Positions 12,335 to 23,360 of a DNA stretch of 64,000 nucleotides are shown here, in pieces. A program made the translations under genes and the position numbers. Under the pieces are notes generated by a model. The model had not been told where the DNA came from, searched no databases, and saw only the letters and a list, made by a program, of their open reading frames with translations. Where the stretch lies: NCBI RefSeq assembly GCF_006517235.1, contig NZ_CP041188.1:2108001-2172000 (forward strand), in the 5' to 3' direction. Source of the DNA: Pseudarthrobacter sp. NIBRBAC000502772 (GTDB taxonomy: Bacteria; Actinomycetota; Actinomycetes; Actinomycetales; Micrococcaceae). Numbering within the stretch: the stretch's first letter is position 1; the number at the start of each line of letters is the position of its first letter.

Positions 12335-13291
12335 ATGAACACCCAGACCCGTGAAACGACGTCCATGAGTGATGCCCAAAGCAAAGCCGGCACGCTGATC
12401 GAGGCGCTGCCCTGGATCCAGCGGTTCGCCGGCACTACCATGGTGATCAAATACGGCGGCAACGCCATGGTCAACGAGGAACTGCGCCGCGCCTTCGCCG
12501 AAGACGTAGTGTTCCTGCACCATGTGGGCATCCACCCCGTAGTGGTCCACGGCGGCGGTCCGCAGATCAATTCCATGCTGGCTCGGCTGGGGATCGAGTC
12601 CGAGTTTAAAGGCGGCCTCCGCGTCACCACCCCCGAAGCCATGGACGTGGTGCGGATGGTCCTCACCGGCCAGGTGGGCCGCGAACTGGTGGGCCTGATC
12701 AACTCCCATGGCCCGTATGCCGTGGGAATGTCCGGTGAAGACGGCGGCCTGCTCCGCGCCGTCCGGACCGGCACTGTCATTGACGGCGAGGAAGTGGACC
12801 TGGGCCTGGTGGGCGAAGTTGTCGGCGTCAACCCGGAGGGCATCCTGGACATCCTGGCCGCCGGCCGTATACCCGTCATCTCCACCGTGGCACCGGAAAT
12901 CGAGTCCGACGGCCTCGAGACGGCAGCCGGAGAGGTCCAGACCACGGGGCAGGTCCTCAATGTGAACGCGGACACCGCCGCGGCCGCCCTCGCCGAAGCC
13001 CTGGGGGCCTCCAAGCTGGTGATCCTCACCGACGTCGAAGGACTGTACGCCAACTGGCCGGACCGGTCCTCCCTCATCTCCTCCCTGACGGCCTCGGAGC
13101 TTCGCGAGCTTTTGCCCTCGTTGGAATCAGGCATGATCCCCAAGATGGAAGCGTGCCTCAAGGCCATTGACGGCGGAGTGGAACGCGCGCACATCGTGGA
13201 CGGCCGCCTGCCGCACTCGATGCTCCTGGAAACATTCACGACGGCGGGCATCGGCACGCAGGTCGTCCCCGATACAGAGGAAGATTCATGA
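12335..13291 (+). CDS. argB: acetylglutamate kinase
   Basis: A 318-residue amino acid kinase that phosphorylates N-acetylglutamate; in the family this is the arginine feedback-inhibited step. The N-terminal [10 protein letters not shown] phosphate-binding motif, the [10 protein letters not shown] glycine-rich turn and the C-terminal [14 protein letters not shown] are diagnostic. A GGAG about 11 nt upstream supports ATG 12335; the downstream ATG 12365 has none. The N-terminal helix in front of the core (about 30 residues) is the feature that allows hexamer formation and arginine inhibition in related enzymes. It overlaps argD by ATGA. Confidence 0.97.
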   Translation: MNTQTRETTSMSDAQSKAGTLIEALPWIQRFAGTTMVIKYGGNAMVNEELRRAFAEDVVFLHHVGIHPVVVHGGGPQINSMLARLGIESEFKGGLRVTTPEAMDVVRMVLTGQVGRELVGLINSHGPYAVGMSGEDGGLLRAVRTGTVIDGEEVDLGLVGEVVGVNPEGILDILAAGRIPVISTVAPEIESDGLETAAGEVQTTGQVLNVNADTAAAALAEALGASKLVILTDVEGLYANWPDRSSLISSLTASELRELLPSLESGMIPKMEACLKAIDGGVERAHIVDGRLPHSMLLETFTTAGIGTQVVPDTEEDS

Positions 13292-14574
13292 GTAACGTCG
13301 AAGATCTCGACAAGCTCGATCACCAGAGCCCGGTGGTTGAGCTTGTCGAAACCAAGGGGCACACCAGCGGGGCTGAGTGGCTTACGCGCTACTCCACGTC
13401 CTTGATGGGCGTCTTTGGCACGCCGCAGCGTGTCCTGGTCCGTGGTGCCGGCTGCCTGGTCTGGGACGCCGACGGCAAGGAATACCTGGACCTGCTCGGC
13501 GGTATTGCCGTCAACGCCCTGGGCCACGCCCATCCGTTTGTCACGTCCGTGATTTCGAGCCAGCTGGCCACCCTGGGCCATGTCTCCAATTTCTTCACCA
13601 GCCCCACGCAGATCGCACTGGCCGAAAAGCTGCTGGCACTGACGCACGCCCCGGCGGGCTCCAAAGTATTCTTCGCCAACTCGGGAACCGAAGCCGTCGA
13701 GGCCGCCTTCAAACTGGCCCGGCGCAACGGAGCCAGCCCGGACGGCACCACGGGCAAACGCACCAAGATCATCGCCCTCGAAGGCGCCTTCCATGGACGC
13801 ACCATGGGTGCCCTGGCCCTGACCGCCAAGGAAGCCTACCGCGCACCGTTTGAGCCGTTGCCCGGTGGCGTGGTCCACATCCCGTTCGGCGACGTCGCAG
13901 CCCTGGAAGCAGCCATCGACGAAAGCGTGGCCGCCGTTTTCCTGGAGCCCATCCAGGGCGAAGCCGGAGTGCGGCCCCTGCCTCCTGGCTACCTGAAGGC
14001 AGCCCGCGAAGCGACCACAAAGGCCGGCGCCCTGCTGATCCTGGACGAGGTCCAGACCGGAATCGGCCGGACCGGCAAATGGCTCGCGACGGAGGACGCC
14101 GGGATTGTTCCGGACGCCATCACCCTGGCAAAGGGCCTCGGCGGCGGCTTCCCCATCGGAGCGCTGCTCACTTTCGGTGAGCAGACGTCGTCGCTCCTGA
14201 CCGCGGGCCAGCACGGCACCACCTTCGGCGGCAACCCGGTGGCGACGGCGGCCGCGCTGGCCACCCTGCACGCGATCGAAAGCCAGCGGGTACTGGAAAA
14301 TGTTGCTGCCGTGGGGGACTACCTCCGCGCCGGACTCGCCGCCGTCGACGGCGTCACCGAAATCCGCGGCGAAGGCCTGCTCATCGGCTTCGACCTGGAC
14401 GCCGACGTGGCTCCCGCCGTCGTGACCGCAGGCCTTGACGCCGGTTTCATCGTCAACAGCCCCGGCCCGCACACCATCCGGCTCGCCCCGCCGCTGATCC
14501 TCACCAAGGACCAGGCCGGCACCTTCCTCGCCGCCCTCCCGGCACTCCTCCAGACAGCTAAGGACGCGCAGTGA
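13288..14574 (+). CDS. argD: acetylornithine aminotransferase
   Basis: A 428-residue class III PLP aminotransferase converting N-acetylglutamate semialdehyde to N-acetylornithine. The motifs [23 protein letters not shown] and [13 protein letters not shown], with the PLP lysine at about 282, are present. It overlaps argB by ATGA and argF by GTGA. Oddity: residues about 7-22 ([16 protein letters not shown]) are encoded by a palindromic repeat (13307-13349) that resembles a repeat in argH; the conserved enzyme fold begins after it, near [15 protein letters not shown]. The extension is probably harmless. Confidence 0.97.
   Translation: MSNVEDLDKLDHQSPVVELVETKGHTSGAEWLTRYSTSLMGVFGTPQRVLVRGAGCLVWDADGKEYLDLLGGIAVNALGHAHPFVTSVISSQLATLGHVSNFFTSPTQIALAEKLLALTHAPAGSKVFFANSGTEAVEAAFKLARRNGASPDGTTGKRTKIIALEGAFHGRTMGALALTAKEAYRAPFEPLPGGVVHIPFGDVAALEAAIDESVAAVFLEPIQGEAGVRPLPPGYLKAAREATTKAGALLILDEVQTGIGRTGKWLATEDAGIVPDAITLAKGLGGGFPIGALLTFGEQTSSLLTAGQHGTTFGGNPVATAAALATLHAIESQRVLENVAAVGDYLRAGLAAVDGVTEIRGEGLLIGFDLDADVAPAVVTAGLDAGFIVNSPGPHTIRLAPPLILTKDQAGTFLAALPALLQTAKDAQ
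13307..13349. repeat. REP-like palindrome inside the argD 5' coding end
   Basis: The left arm 13307-13324 and right arm 13332-13349 are complementary at 16 of 18 positions around a 7-nt loop. The right side, extended to GGTTTCGACAAGCTCAACC when read on the minus strand, matches the copy at 17475-17498 in argH in 23 of 24 bases. It stays in frame with argD. Confidence 0.8.
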
Positions 14575-15605
14575 CCCCTGTAGTTTCTTCCGCCGGCACA
14601 GCCAGCACCACACGCCACTTCCTGAAGGACACGGACCTGAGCCCCGCCGAGCAGGCCGAGGTCCTGGACCTGGCCGTCCGCATGAAGGCAGCGCCGTACA
14701 GCGTGCAGCCCTTTGCCGGGGAGGGCAATGGCCGCAAGACGGTGGCCGTCATCTTCGACAAGACCTCCACCCGTACGCGGGTTTCCTTTGCCACGGGCAT
14801 CGCGGACATGGGCGGCAACGCGCTGATCATCAACCCGGGCGAGGCGCAGATCGGCCACAAGGAATCTGTCGAGGACACCGCCAAGGTCCTGGAGCGTATG
14901 GTCTCCACCATTGTGTGGCGCACCGGCGCGCACTCGGGCCTGGTGGCCATGGCGGCGAACTCCAAGGTGCCCGTTATCAACGCCTTGTGCGATGATTACC
15001 ACCCGTGCCAGCTCCTGGCGGACCTGCTCGCCGTCAAGGAACACAAGGGCGAGCTCAAAGGCCTCACCATGAGCTACCTGGGCGACGCCGCCAACAACAT
15101 GGCCAACTCCTACTTGCTGGCCGGCGTCACCGCCGGGATGCACGTCCGTATCGCCGGGCCCGAAGGCTACCTCCCGGCACCGGAGATCGTTGCCGCGGCC
15201 GAGGAGCGCGCCGCCCAGACCGGCGGTTCCGTGCTGGTCACCACCGACGCCGCCGTTGCCCTCAAGGGCGCCGACGTTGTGGCCACGGACACCTGGGTCT
15301 CCATGGGCCAGGAAGCCGAAAAGGAGGCCCGGCTGCAGCTGTTCCGGGAGTACTCCGTCGATGAGGCGGCCATGGCACACGCGGCGGAGGACGCCGTCGT
15401 GCTTCACTGCCTCCCTGCCTACCGCGGCTACGAGATTTCGGCGGGCGTCATCGACGGCCCGCAGTCGATCGTCTGGGACGAAGCGGAGAACCGGCTGCAC
15501 GTGCAGAAGGCACTGATGGCCTGGCTGATGCACCGCTCCGGACTCGCCGTCGTCGAAGGACTGGCCCCGGTGGACGGGTTGGCACCCCAGGAGGTCGGCA
15601 ACTAG
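14571..15605 (+). CDS. argF: ornithine carbamoyltransferase
   Basis: A 344-residue OTCase that forms citrulline from ornithine and carbamoyl phosphate. Carbamoyl-phosphate binding motif STRTR (residues 66-70), HPCQLLADL and the ornithine-binding [10 protein letters not shown] are all visible. The family is a cytoplasmic trimer. GTG start overlaps the argD stop; the TAG stop shares its last base with the argR start. The C terminus (about 20 residues after VEGLAP) is a short extension rich in small residues. No missing residue is seen. Confidence 0.97.
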   Translation: MTPVVSSAGTASTTRHFLKDTDLSPAEQAEVLDLAVRMKAAPYSVQPFAGEGNGRKTVAVIFDKTSTRTRVSFATGIADMGGNALIINPGEAQIGHKESVEDTAKVLERMVSTIVWRTGAHSGLVAMAANSKVPVINALCDDYHPCQLLADLLAVKEHKGELKGLTMSYLGDAANNMANSYLLAGVTAGMHVRIAGPEGYLPAPEIVAAAEERAAQTGGSVLVTTDAAVALKGADVVATDTWVSMGQEAEKEARLQLFREYSVDEAAMAHAAEDAVVLHCLPAYRGYEISAGVIDGPQSIVWDEAENRLHVQKALMAWLMHRSGLAVVEGLAPVDGLAPQEVGN

Positions 15606-16141
15606 TGTCCGTCCCGCCTGCAGCGCCGGGCTCCAGCCCGGCCACCAAAACAGCCCGCCAGGCGCGCATCACCGCGATCCTGACGGGTGAATCGGTGCGC
15701 TCCCAGGCGGAGCTGGCCGCTTTGCTGGCGGACGACGGCGTCCAGGTCACCCAGGCCACGCTGTCCCGGGACCTCGTGGAACTCGGCGCCGTCCGGGTCC
15801 GCGGCAAGGAAGGCGTGCTGGTTTACGCCGTCCCCGGCGAGGGCGGCGAACGTGCGGCCAAGAGCGGGGTCAGCCAGGAGATCCTGGATGCCCGGCTTGC
15901 CCGGCTGTGCAGTGAACTCCTGGTCACGGCGGAAGCCTCGGCCAACATCGCGGTGCTCCGGACCCCGCCCGGTGCGGCCAACTTCCTGGCCCTGGCCATC
16001 GACCACTCGGTGATGCCCTCCGTCCTGGGGACAATTGCCGGTGACGACACCGTGCTGCTGGTTTCGCGGGATCCGCAGGGCGGGCAGGACCTCGCGGTCC
16101 GGTTCCTGCAGCTCGCCGAGGAAGCCGGCGGCGGCCAGTAG
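15605..16141 (+). CDS. argR: arginine repressor
   Basis: A 178-residue ArgR, the hexameric arginine-dependent repressor. The N-terminal winged helix is visible around [30 protein letters not shown] and [12 protein letters not shown]. The C-terminal oligomerisation and arginine-binding domain ends with [19 protein letters not shown], containing the GD pair that contacts arginine. The start is GTG 15605, sharing one base with the argF stop (TAGTG). Being inside the operon it controls, it should autoregulate; a candidate operator lies before argC at 10045-10060. Confidence 0.96.
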   Translation: MSVPPAAPGSSPATKTARQARITAILTGESVRSQAELAALLADDGVQVTQATLSRDLVELGAVRVRGKEGVLVYAVPGEGGERAAKSGVSQEILDARLARLCSELLVTAEASANIAVLRTPPGAANFLALAIDHSVMPSVLGTIAGDDTVLLVSRDPQGGQDLAVRFLQLAEEAGGGQ

Positions 16142-16247
16142 GCCCACACGGCCCGAACACCCTCCCGGTGTGACAGGCTTTCCCCAGAACATTTTTCCTG
16201 AAGAAATTCCCCGATCAACATCTACAACCCCAATTAGGAGCATTTTC

Positions 16248-18906
<2,659 letters not shown>

Positions 18907-18912
18907 CGCCCA

Positions 18913-19015
18913 AACGCTCTCTCAGTTGATGCAGCATTTTGGCCAACGCTCTCTCACTTTCCTCAAGAAAGTGAGAGAGCGTTGCCGGTATTCATGCATT
19001 ATCTGAGAGAGCGTT
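18913..19015. repeat. nested long palindrome downstream of argH
   Basis: Inner arms 18944-18961 and 18967-18984 form a perfect 18-bp stem with a 5-nt loop. Outer arms 18913-18925 and 19003-19015 (AACGCTCTCTCAG and its complement) are also perfect, and the sequence between inner and outer arms is partly complementary. The core AACGCTCTCTCA occurs four times, twice in each direction. It could end the arg operon transcript, but its size and nesting suggest a repeat element. Confidence 0.8.
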
Positions 19016-19044
19016 CTGCGTTAAGAGTCGTTAACTCTGTCGGC

Positions 19045-19050
19045 TACCAT
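19045..19050 (+). promoter_or_regulatory. -10 box for the leaderless-type gene at 19057
   Basis: TACCAT ends 6 nt before ATG 19057 with no ribosome site between. A TTAAGA at 19021-19026 with an 18-nt spacer could be the -35. Confidence 0.4.
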
Positions 19051-19056
19051 GGCGCT

Positions 19057-19824
19057 ATGACTGGGATCACTACTTCAGAACTACTGGCCGAACTGCATAA
19101 GGCCGCCGACGCCGTGGCCTCGACCGCCGCGAAATTCACCGATGAGGATGTCAAGGCACCGTCGGCACTGCCCGGCTGGACCCGTGGGCACGTCCTGGCG
19201 CATCTCGCCGGTATCTCCAACGCCATGGCGCGGCAGCTGGAATTTGCCGCCCGCGGCGCCACTGTTGAGCTGTACGACGGAGGCCAGGACGGACGCACGA
19301 AGGCCATTGAGATGGCCGCCGGCCACAATGCGGATGTGCACCGGGCTGACCTGCAGGCCGGCCTGGACCGGGCACTGACGGCTTTTGATTCGCTGGAAGG
19401 AGACGCCGGCTGGCAGGCCTCCATTGCCTACCGTGGAGGTGTGGTCTTCGACGGCGGCCTCGCGCTGTGGCGTGAACTGGTGATCCACACAGCGGACCTG
19501 GACGCGGGCCTCGGGCCAGAGATGTGGAGCCGGAGGTTCTGCGAGCACCTCTTCGACTTCCTGGCGGCACGTGTCCCGCCGGGGGAAAAACTCGTGCTGC
19601 AGCCACTCGGGCTCCCGCCCGTGACCCTTGGACTCGGCCGTTCCACCGTTATCAGCGGGATGATCACTGACATCGCCGCCTGGCTGGCCGGCCGTGAACC
19701 ATCGCTCGGCAGCCTGCGGGCAACAGCCGCCGCGGACGGCGTGGACCTCCCGGAACTGCTGCCCTGGCCAGCCGGGACGCCGGCTGCCGGAGCCACGCCA
19801 TCCGGGACACCCGCAGCGCGGTAG
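19057..19824 (+). CDS. maleylpyruvate isomerase family mycothiol-dependent enzyme (DinB-like)
   Basis: A 255-residue protein of the MDMPI/DinB superfamily, metal-dependent four-helix-bundle enzymes that often use mycothiol, the actinobacterial thiol. The N-terminal region has the characteristic LPGWTRGHVLAHLAGISNA with a metal-binding His; a second ligand region is ELVIHTADLDAGLG. The C-terminal tail is Pro/Ala/Gly rich. It stands alone between the argH palindrome and the convergent ogt gene. Candidate roles include maleylpyruvate isomerisation, bacillithiol/mycothiol S-transfer or detoxification; the sequence does not decide. Confidence 0.8.
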   Translation: MTGITTSELLAELHKAADAVASTAAKFTDEDVKAPSALPGWTRGHVLAHLAGISNAMARQLEFAARGATVELYDGGQDGRTKAIEMAAGHNADVHRADLQAGLDRALTAFDSLEGDAGWQASIAYRGGVVFDGGLALWRELVIHTADLDAGLGPEMWSRRFCEHLFDFLAARVPPGEKLVLQPLGLPPVTLGLGRSTVISGMITDIAAWLAGREPSLGSLRATAAADGVDLPELLPWPAGTPAAGATPSGTPAAR

Positions 19825-19826
19825 CC

Positions 19827-20348
19827 CTATCCGGCTTCGCGGGCCAGCAGGCTTTCCGTTGCCTCGCGGGCCAGCAGGCTCTCCTTAATGGCCAGGCCCC
19901 AGCGGAATCCGCCCAGGGAACCATCGGTGCGGATGACGCGGTGGCACGGCACAAACAAGGCAGCCGCGTTGAAGGCACACGCGCTGGCCGCGGCCCGGAC
20001 CGCCTTCGGATTTCCGGAAAGCACGGCATACTCGGTGTACGTCACCGGTGACCCGGGTCGAACAGTCCTCAGCACATCCCAGGCGTGCGACCGGAACGGC
20101 CCAGACTTCTGGCGCACGGGGACGGTCATGGCAGGCGCGGGATCGCCGGCATAGAAGGCCTCCACGGCCCGGGAGATGCTGCCCAGGTCCGTGACCGCTT
20201 CGACGTCGCCGGGCCGCAGCTCGGGGTGGATCTGGCCGGTCAGCTCACCCGGCTCGGCGGTCCAGCCCGAGGCGAGGACCACGCCGTCCTGGGCAAGGAT
20301 GGTGAACGGTCCGTCCGGGGTGGACATCACTAACAGCTGGGCTTTCAT
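19827..20348 (-). CDS. ogt: methylated-DNA--protein-cysteine methyltransferase
   Basis: A 173-residue suicide alkyltransferase that removes O6-alkyl groups from guanine. The active site PCHRVI and the DNA-binding region [26 protein letters not shown] are clear. ATG 20348 overlaps the alkA stop as ATGA, so both are one operon and the longer frame is not used. Oddity: the C terminus carries a duplicated segment, ESLLAREAT then ESLLAREAG, encoded by a 27-bp near-perfect duplication just before the stop. This should be a short helical tail outside the core. Confidence 0.95.
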   Translation of the reverse strand: MKAQLLVMSTPDGPFTILAQDGVVLASGWTAEPGELTGQIHPELRPGDVEAVTDLGSISRAVEAFYAGDPAPAMTVPVRQKSGPFRSHAWDVLRTVRPGSPVTYTEYAVLSGNPKAVRAAASACAFNAAALFVPCHRVIRTDGSLGGFRWGLAIKESLLAREATESLLAREAG

Positions 20349-21880
20349 AGCATCGCTTTCTCTGGAACGGCCTGTATAGGTTTGGAGGATTTGGACTCCG
20401 CGGCGGCGCGCCACAGGTGCATGGTGGCGTAGGACCGCCACGGGCTGACCTCGCGGAAATCGGGGCTTGGCATCACGCCAGGTGCCTCAACGCCGCCGCC
20501 GTCTTGGTTCGTGCGGGCCGGGGCGAGCGCCCGGATGCCGTTTCGCACCGCGGCGTCGTTGGCCAGAAACACGTCGGGCGCGCCGAGGACACGCATTGCC
20601 ACGTAGCCCACGGTCCACGGGCCCACCCCGGGAAGGGGAAGCAGCTTGGCGCCGAGCCCGGGCAGATCGTCCCCGTAGCCAAAATCCAGTTGGCCACCAG
20701 CCAGGGCCGACGCGGCGGAACGGATGGCGTCAATCCGGCGTTGCGGACCGCGCAGCAGCGAGTAGCCGGCCTCGGCGATTTCGGCCGCGGTGGGAAACAG
20801 CCGGTCAAGGCCCTCGCCGGGGACCGCGCTGGGACTGCCGGCAGCGGCCAGTTGCGTCAGTGCGGTCCGGGCCGCAGCCACGGTGATTTGCTGCCCGATC
20901 ATCGCCCGGATGAGCAGCTCCTGCGGATCCAACGCGCCGGGCATCCTGATGCCCGGCGCACTGGCAACCGAGGCGGCCAGGCGGGGCTCCTGGGACAGGG
21001 CACTGTCGATGGCTACCGGATCGGCGTCGAGGTCGAAGAGCCGGCGTACCCTGCTCAGCAGTGCGGGCAGGTCCCGGAGGTCCACCGCGCCGATGGAGAG
21101 GGTCAGCGGCCGTCCGGGAGCGCCGTCGTCGTAAGTCACGCTGAAGCGGGCATCGCCATGCGGAAGCTGCAAAGTACGGGCGTACGACGTCGGCGTCCCC
21201 GCCTCGATCCCGGGGATCGCCCTGACGGCGAGGAAGGAAAAGATGCCGGGATCGAACGGTTCGCGGTACGGCAGGCTCAACGTCAGCGACGTCGCGGCGG
21301 CAGGGGAGCGGTGGTGCCTGGCGGTCGCGCGCAGGGCAGTGGGCGTCATGGCGAACACCTCAACCATGGTGTCGTTGAACTGGCGGACGCTGCTGAAGCC
21401 GGACGCGAATGCGATGTCCGCCAGCTTCATCGCTGTGGACACCAACAGCGTGCGGGCGGTCTGGGCGCGGCTGGCCCGGGCCAGGGAGAGCGGGCCGGCG
21501 CCGAGTTCGTGGCTGAGGATCCGGTTGAGCTGGCGGGAGGAGTATCCCAGCCGGGCGGCGAGGCCCTCCACCCCGTCCCGGTTGATCACGCCGTCGTTGA
21601 TCAGGCGCATCGCGCGGCCCGCAAGGTCCTGCCGGATGTTCCACGCAGGCGTGCCTGGCACTGCTTCGGGGAGGCAGCGCTTGCACGCCCGGTAGCCGGC
21701 GTCGTGCGCTGCGGCAGAGGTTTCGTAGAAGGTGACGTTCACGGCTTTCGGGGTCCTGGCGGGGCAGGACGGGCGGCAGTAGATGCCGGTGGTCCGGACA
21801 GCAGTGTAGAACTGCCCGTCGAACCGGGTGTCCCGCGCGTCAATCGCGCGGTAGCGCTGCCAGAAGTCCATGCCCTCCAT
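20345..21880 (-). CDS. alkA: Ada/AraC regulatory domains fused to AlkA-type 3-methyladenine glycosylase
   Basis: A 511-residue, three-part DNA repair protein. Residues 1-75 are the Ada zinc domain with the four cysteines in [13 protein letters not shown] and [10 protein letters not shown]; in Ada the first Cys accepts methyl groups from phosphotriesters. Then an AraC-type helix-turn-helix (about 85-190, with [20 protein letters not shown]). The remainder is AlkA: an N-terminal domain and the HhH-GPD glycosylase with [17 protein letters not shown] and catalytic Asp in FLANDAAV. It should excise alkylated bases and also switch on itself and ogt after methylation. It is divergent from mpg. Confidence 0.93.
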   Translation of the reverse strand: MEGMDFWQRYRAIDARDTRFDGQFYTAVRTTGIYCRPSCPARTPKAVNVTFYETSAAAHDAGYRACKRCLPEAVPGTPAWNIRQDLAGRAMRLINDGVINRDGVEGLAARLGYSSRQLNRILSHELGAGPLSLARASRAQTARTLLVSTAMKLADIAFASGFSSVRQFNDTMVEVFAMTPTALRATARHHRSPAAATSLTLSLPYREPFDPGIFSFLAVRAIPGIEAGTPTSYARTLQLPHGDARFSVTYDDGAPGRPLTLSIGAVDLRDLPALLSRVRRLFDLDADPVAIDSALSQEPRLAASVASAPGIRMPGALDPQELLIRAMIGQQITVAAARTALTQLAAAGSPSAVPGEGLDRLFPTAAEIAEAGYSLLRGPQRRIDAIRSAASALAGGQLDFGYGDDLPGLGAKLLPLPGVGPWTVGYVAMRVLGAPDVFLANDAAVRNGIRALAPARTNQDGGGVEAPGVMPSPDFREVSPWRSYATMHLWRAAAESKSSKPIQAVPEKAML

Positions 21881-21937
21881 CCTGCCAGCCAGCGACCGCG
21901 ACTGCTAGCGGAAATCGGACACGGCCGTGGCGTTCGA

Positions 21938-21943
21938 TAGAGT
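21938..21943 (+). promoter_or_regulatory. -10 box for leaderless-type mpg
   Basis: TAGAGT ends 6 nt before ATG 21950, with no Shine-Dalgarno sequence. It lies in the 69-bp divergent gap with alkA, where an Ada-type regulator could also bind. Confidence 0.4.
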
Positions 21944-21949
21944 CGGACC

Positions 21950-22600
21950 ATGACCGCCAGCCTGAGTCCCACCAGCCCGGATCAGCTCCGCGAACTGCTG
22001 TCCGGCGACGCCCGGAGGGTCGCTCCGCGGCTGCTGGGATCCGTACTGACCCACCACAGCCACGAGGGAACTGTGGCTGTGCGGATCACGGAGGTGGAGG
22101 CGTACATGGGTCCCGGCGACTCGTCGCATCCGGATCCCGGCTCCCACACTTTCCGTGGCCCCACGGCCCGCAACGCGCCCATGTTCGGCCCGGCCGGCCA
22201 CCTCTACGTCTACTTCACGTATGGCATGCACTACTGCGCCAACATCGTCTGCGGCCCGGCAGGCACCGCATCTGCCGTCCTCCTGCGGGCGGGCGAGGTG
22301 GTGGAGGGGCAGCACCTCGCGCTGGTGCGGCGTCCGACGTCGAAATCGGCCCTCGACCTGGCGAGCGGCCCCGCCCGGCTGGCAACCACGCTGGCCCTGA
22401 CGACCGCCGACAGCGGCCGGGATGCGCTGGCTGACCCCTTCGAGCTGCGGCTGCCTTCGGTACCCGCTCCCGTGTTCAGTTCCGGGCCGAGGGTGGGCGT
22501 TTCCGGCGACGGCGGCTCCGCGACGTATCCCTGGCGCTTCTGGCTGCCAGGGGATCCCACCGTGTCCCGCTACAAGGCGGCGAAGGTGCGCCGGGCATAA
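21950..22600 (+). CDS. mpg: 3-methyladenine DNA glycosylase (AAG/MPG family)
   Basis: A 216-residue AAG-family glycosylase that removes 3-methyladenine, hypoxanthine and similar lesions, structurally unrelated to AlkA. ITEVEAYMGPGDSSHP holds the catalytic Glu; RNAPMFGPAGHLYVYFTYGMHYCANIV and LLRAGEVVEG are conserved. It is divergent from the alkA-ogt operon, so three independent alkylation-repair activities sit side by side. Its 3' end overlaps the convergent GNAT gene by 31 bp. mpg next to tyrS is also the order I remember in mycobacteria. Confidence 0.95.
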   Translation: MTASLSPTSPDQLRELLSGDARRVAPRLLGSVLTHHSHEGTVAVRITEVEAYMGPGDSSHPDPGSHTFRGPTARNAPMFGPAGHLYVYFTYGMHYCANIVCGPAGTASAVLLRAGEVVEGQHLALVRRPTSKSALDLASGPARLATTLALTTADSGRDALADPFELRLPSVPAPVFSSGPRVGVSGDGGSATYPWRFWLPGDPTVSRYKAAKVRRA

Positions 22601-23205
22601 TCCGTCCCGCCGGGGTGGTCTCCCGCCAGGGCGAACGGCGCCAACCGGTGCTGGAGGCGCTGCTGCACCACAGGCCATTCCTGCCCCAGGACCGAGAACA
22701 CTGCCGAATCCGCACGTGTGCCGTCAGGCGCCAGGCGGTGGCTGCGCAGCACGCCCTCGAACGTTGCCCCCAGCCGTTCGATGGCTGCGGCGCTGCGCAC
22801 ATTACGTGCGTCGCAGCGAAACGCAACGCGCTGAACGTGAAGGCCTTCGAACGCAAAGGCGAGCAGGGCGTGCTTGCTGGCGGGATTTACGTGCGTGCCC
22901 CAGAACTGCCGTCCAAAGAAGGTGCCGCCAACTTCCACGCGCTGCTGGGCGGCATCGAACGCATTCAGCGCGGTTGTGCCCAGGAGGGCTCCGGTCCGCT
23001 GGTCCGTCACAGCGAAGGCCAGGCTGGCCGGGTCCTCAATCCTGGCCGCAAACAGCCCTGAAAGCTCGTGCGCCGTGGCCGGCAGGGGCGCGGCCATTCC
23101 TGCCCACATCGTGGCGTCCACGAAGTCAAACAGCCCTTCGGCATGGTGCGGTGCCAACGGAAGGAGGGAAAGCCCGTATCCGGTCAGGACGTTCTCGTGG
23201 TGCAT
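22570..23205 (-). CDS. GNAT family N-acetyltransferase (RimJ/RimL type)
   Basis: A 211-residue acetyltransferase. The pattern LTGYGLSLLPLAPHHAEGLF at the N terminus and ALLAFAFEGLHVQRVAFRCDARNVRSAAAIERLGATFEGVLRSH at the C-terminal half, with N-x-R-S-x-x-A, is that of RimJ/RimL-like enzymes acting on protein N termini or amino-containing small molecules. Start ATG 23205. It overlaps the end of mpg on the opposite strand by 31 bp. Substrate unknown. Confidence 0.85.
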   Translation of the reverse strand: MHHENVLTGYGLSLLPLAPHHAEGLFDFVDATMWAGMAAPLPATAHELSGLFAARIEDPASLAFAVTDQRTGALLGTTALNAFDAAQQRVEVGGTFFGRQFWGTHVNPASKHALLAFAFEGLHVQRVAFRCDARNVRSAAAIERLGATFEGVLRSHRLAPDGTRADSAVFSVLGQEWPVVQQRLQHRLAPFALAGDHPGGTDYARRTFAAL

Positions 23206-23360
23206 TGCAGTATTTAATCACCCACTGGGCGGAACGGCTACGGAAGTGTGCGGCCTGAAAGTGAACATTGGGTGACTTCCGGGGCAGGGGACCGGCGGGC
23301 GCGTTAACCGAAATGGTTGTAGAATGGACGGTCTGTCTTTTGCGATAGGGGAACGTTTAA

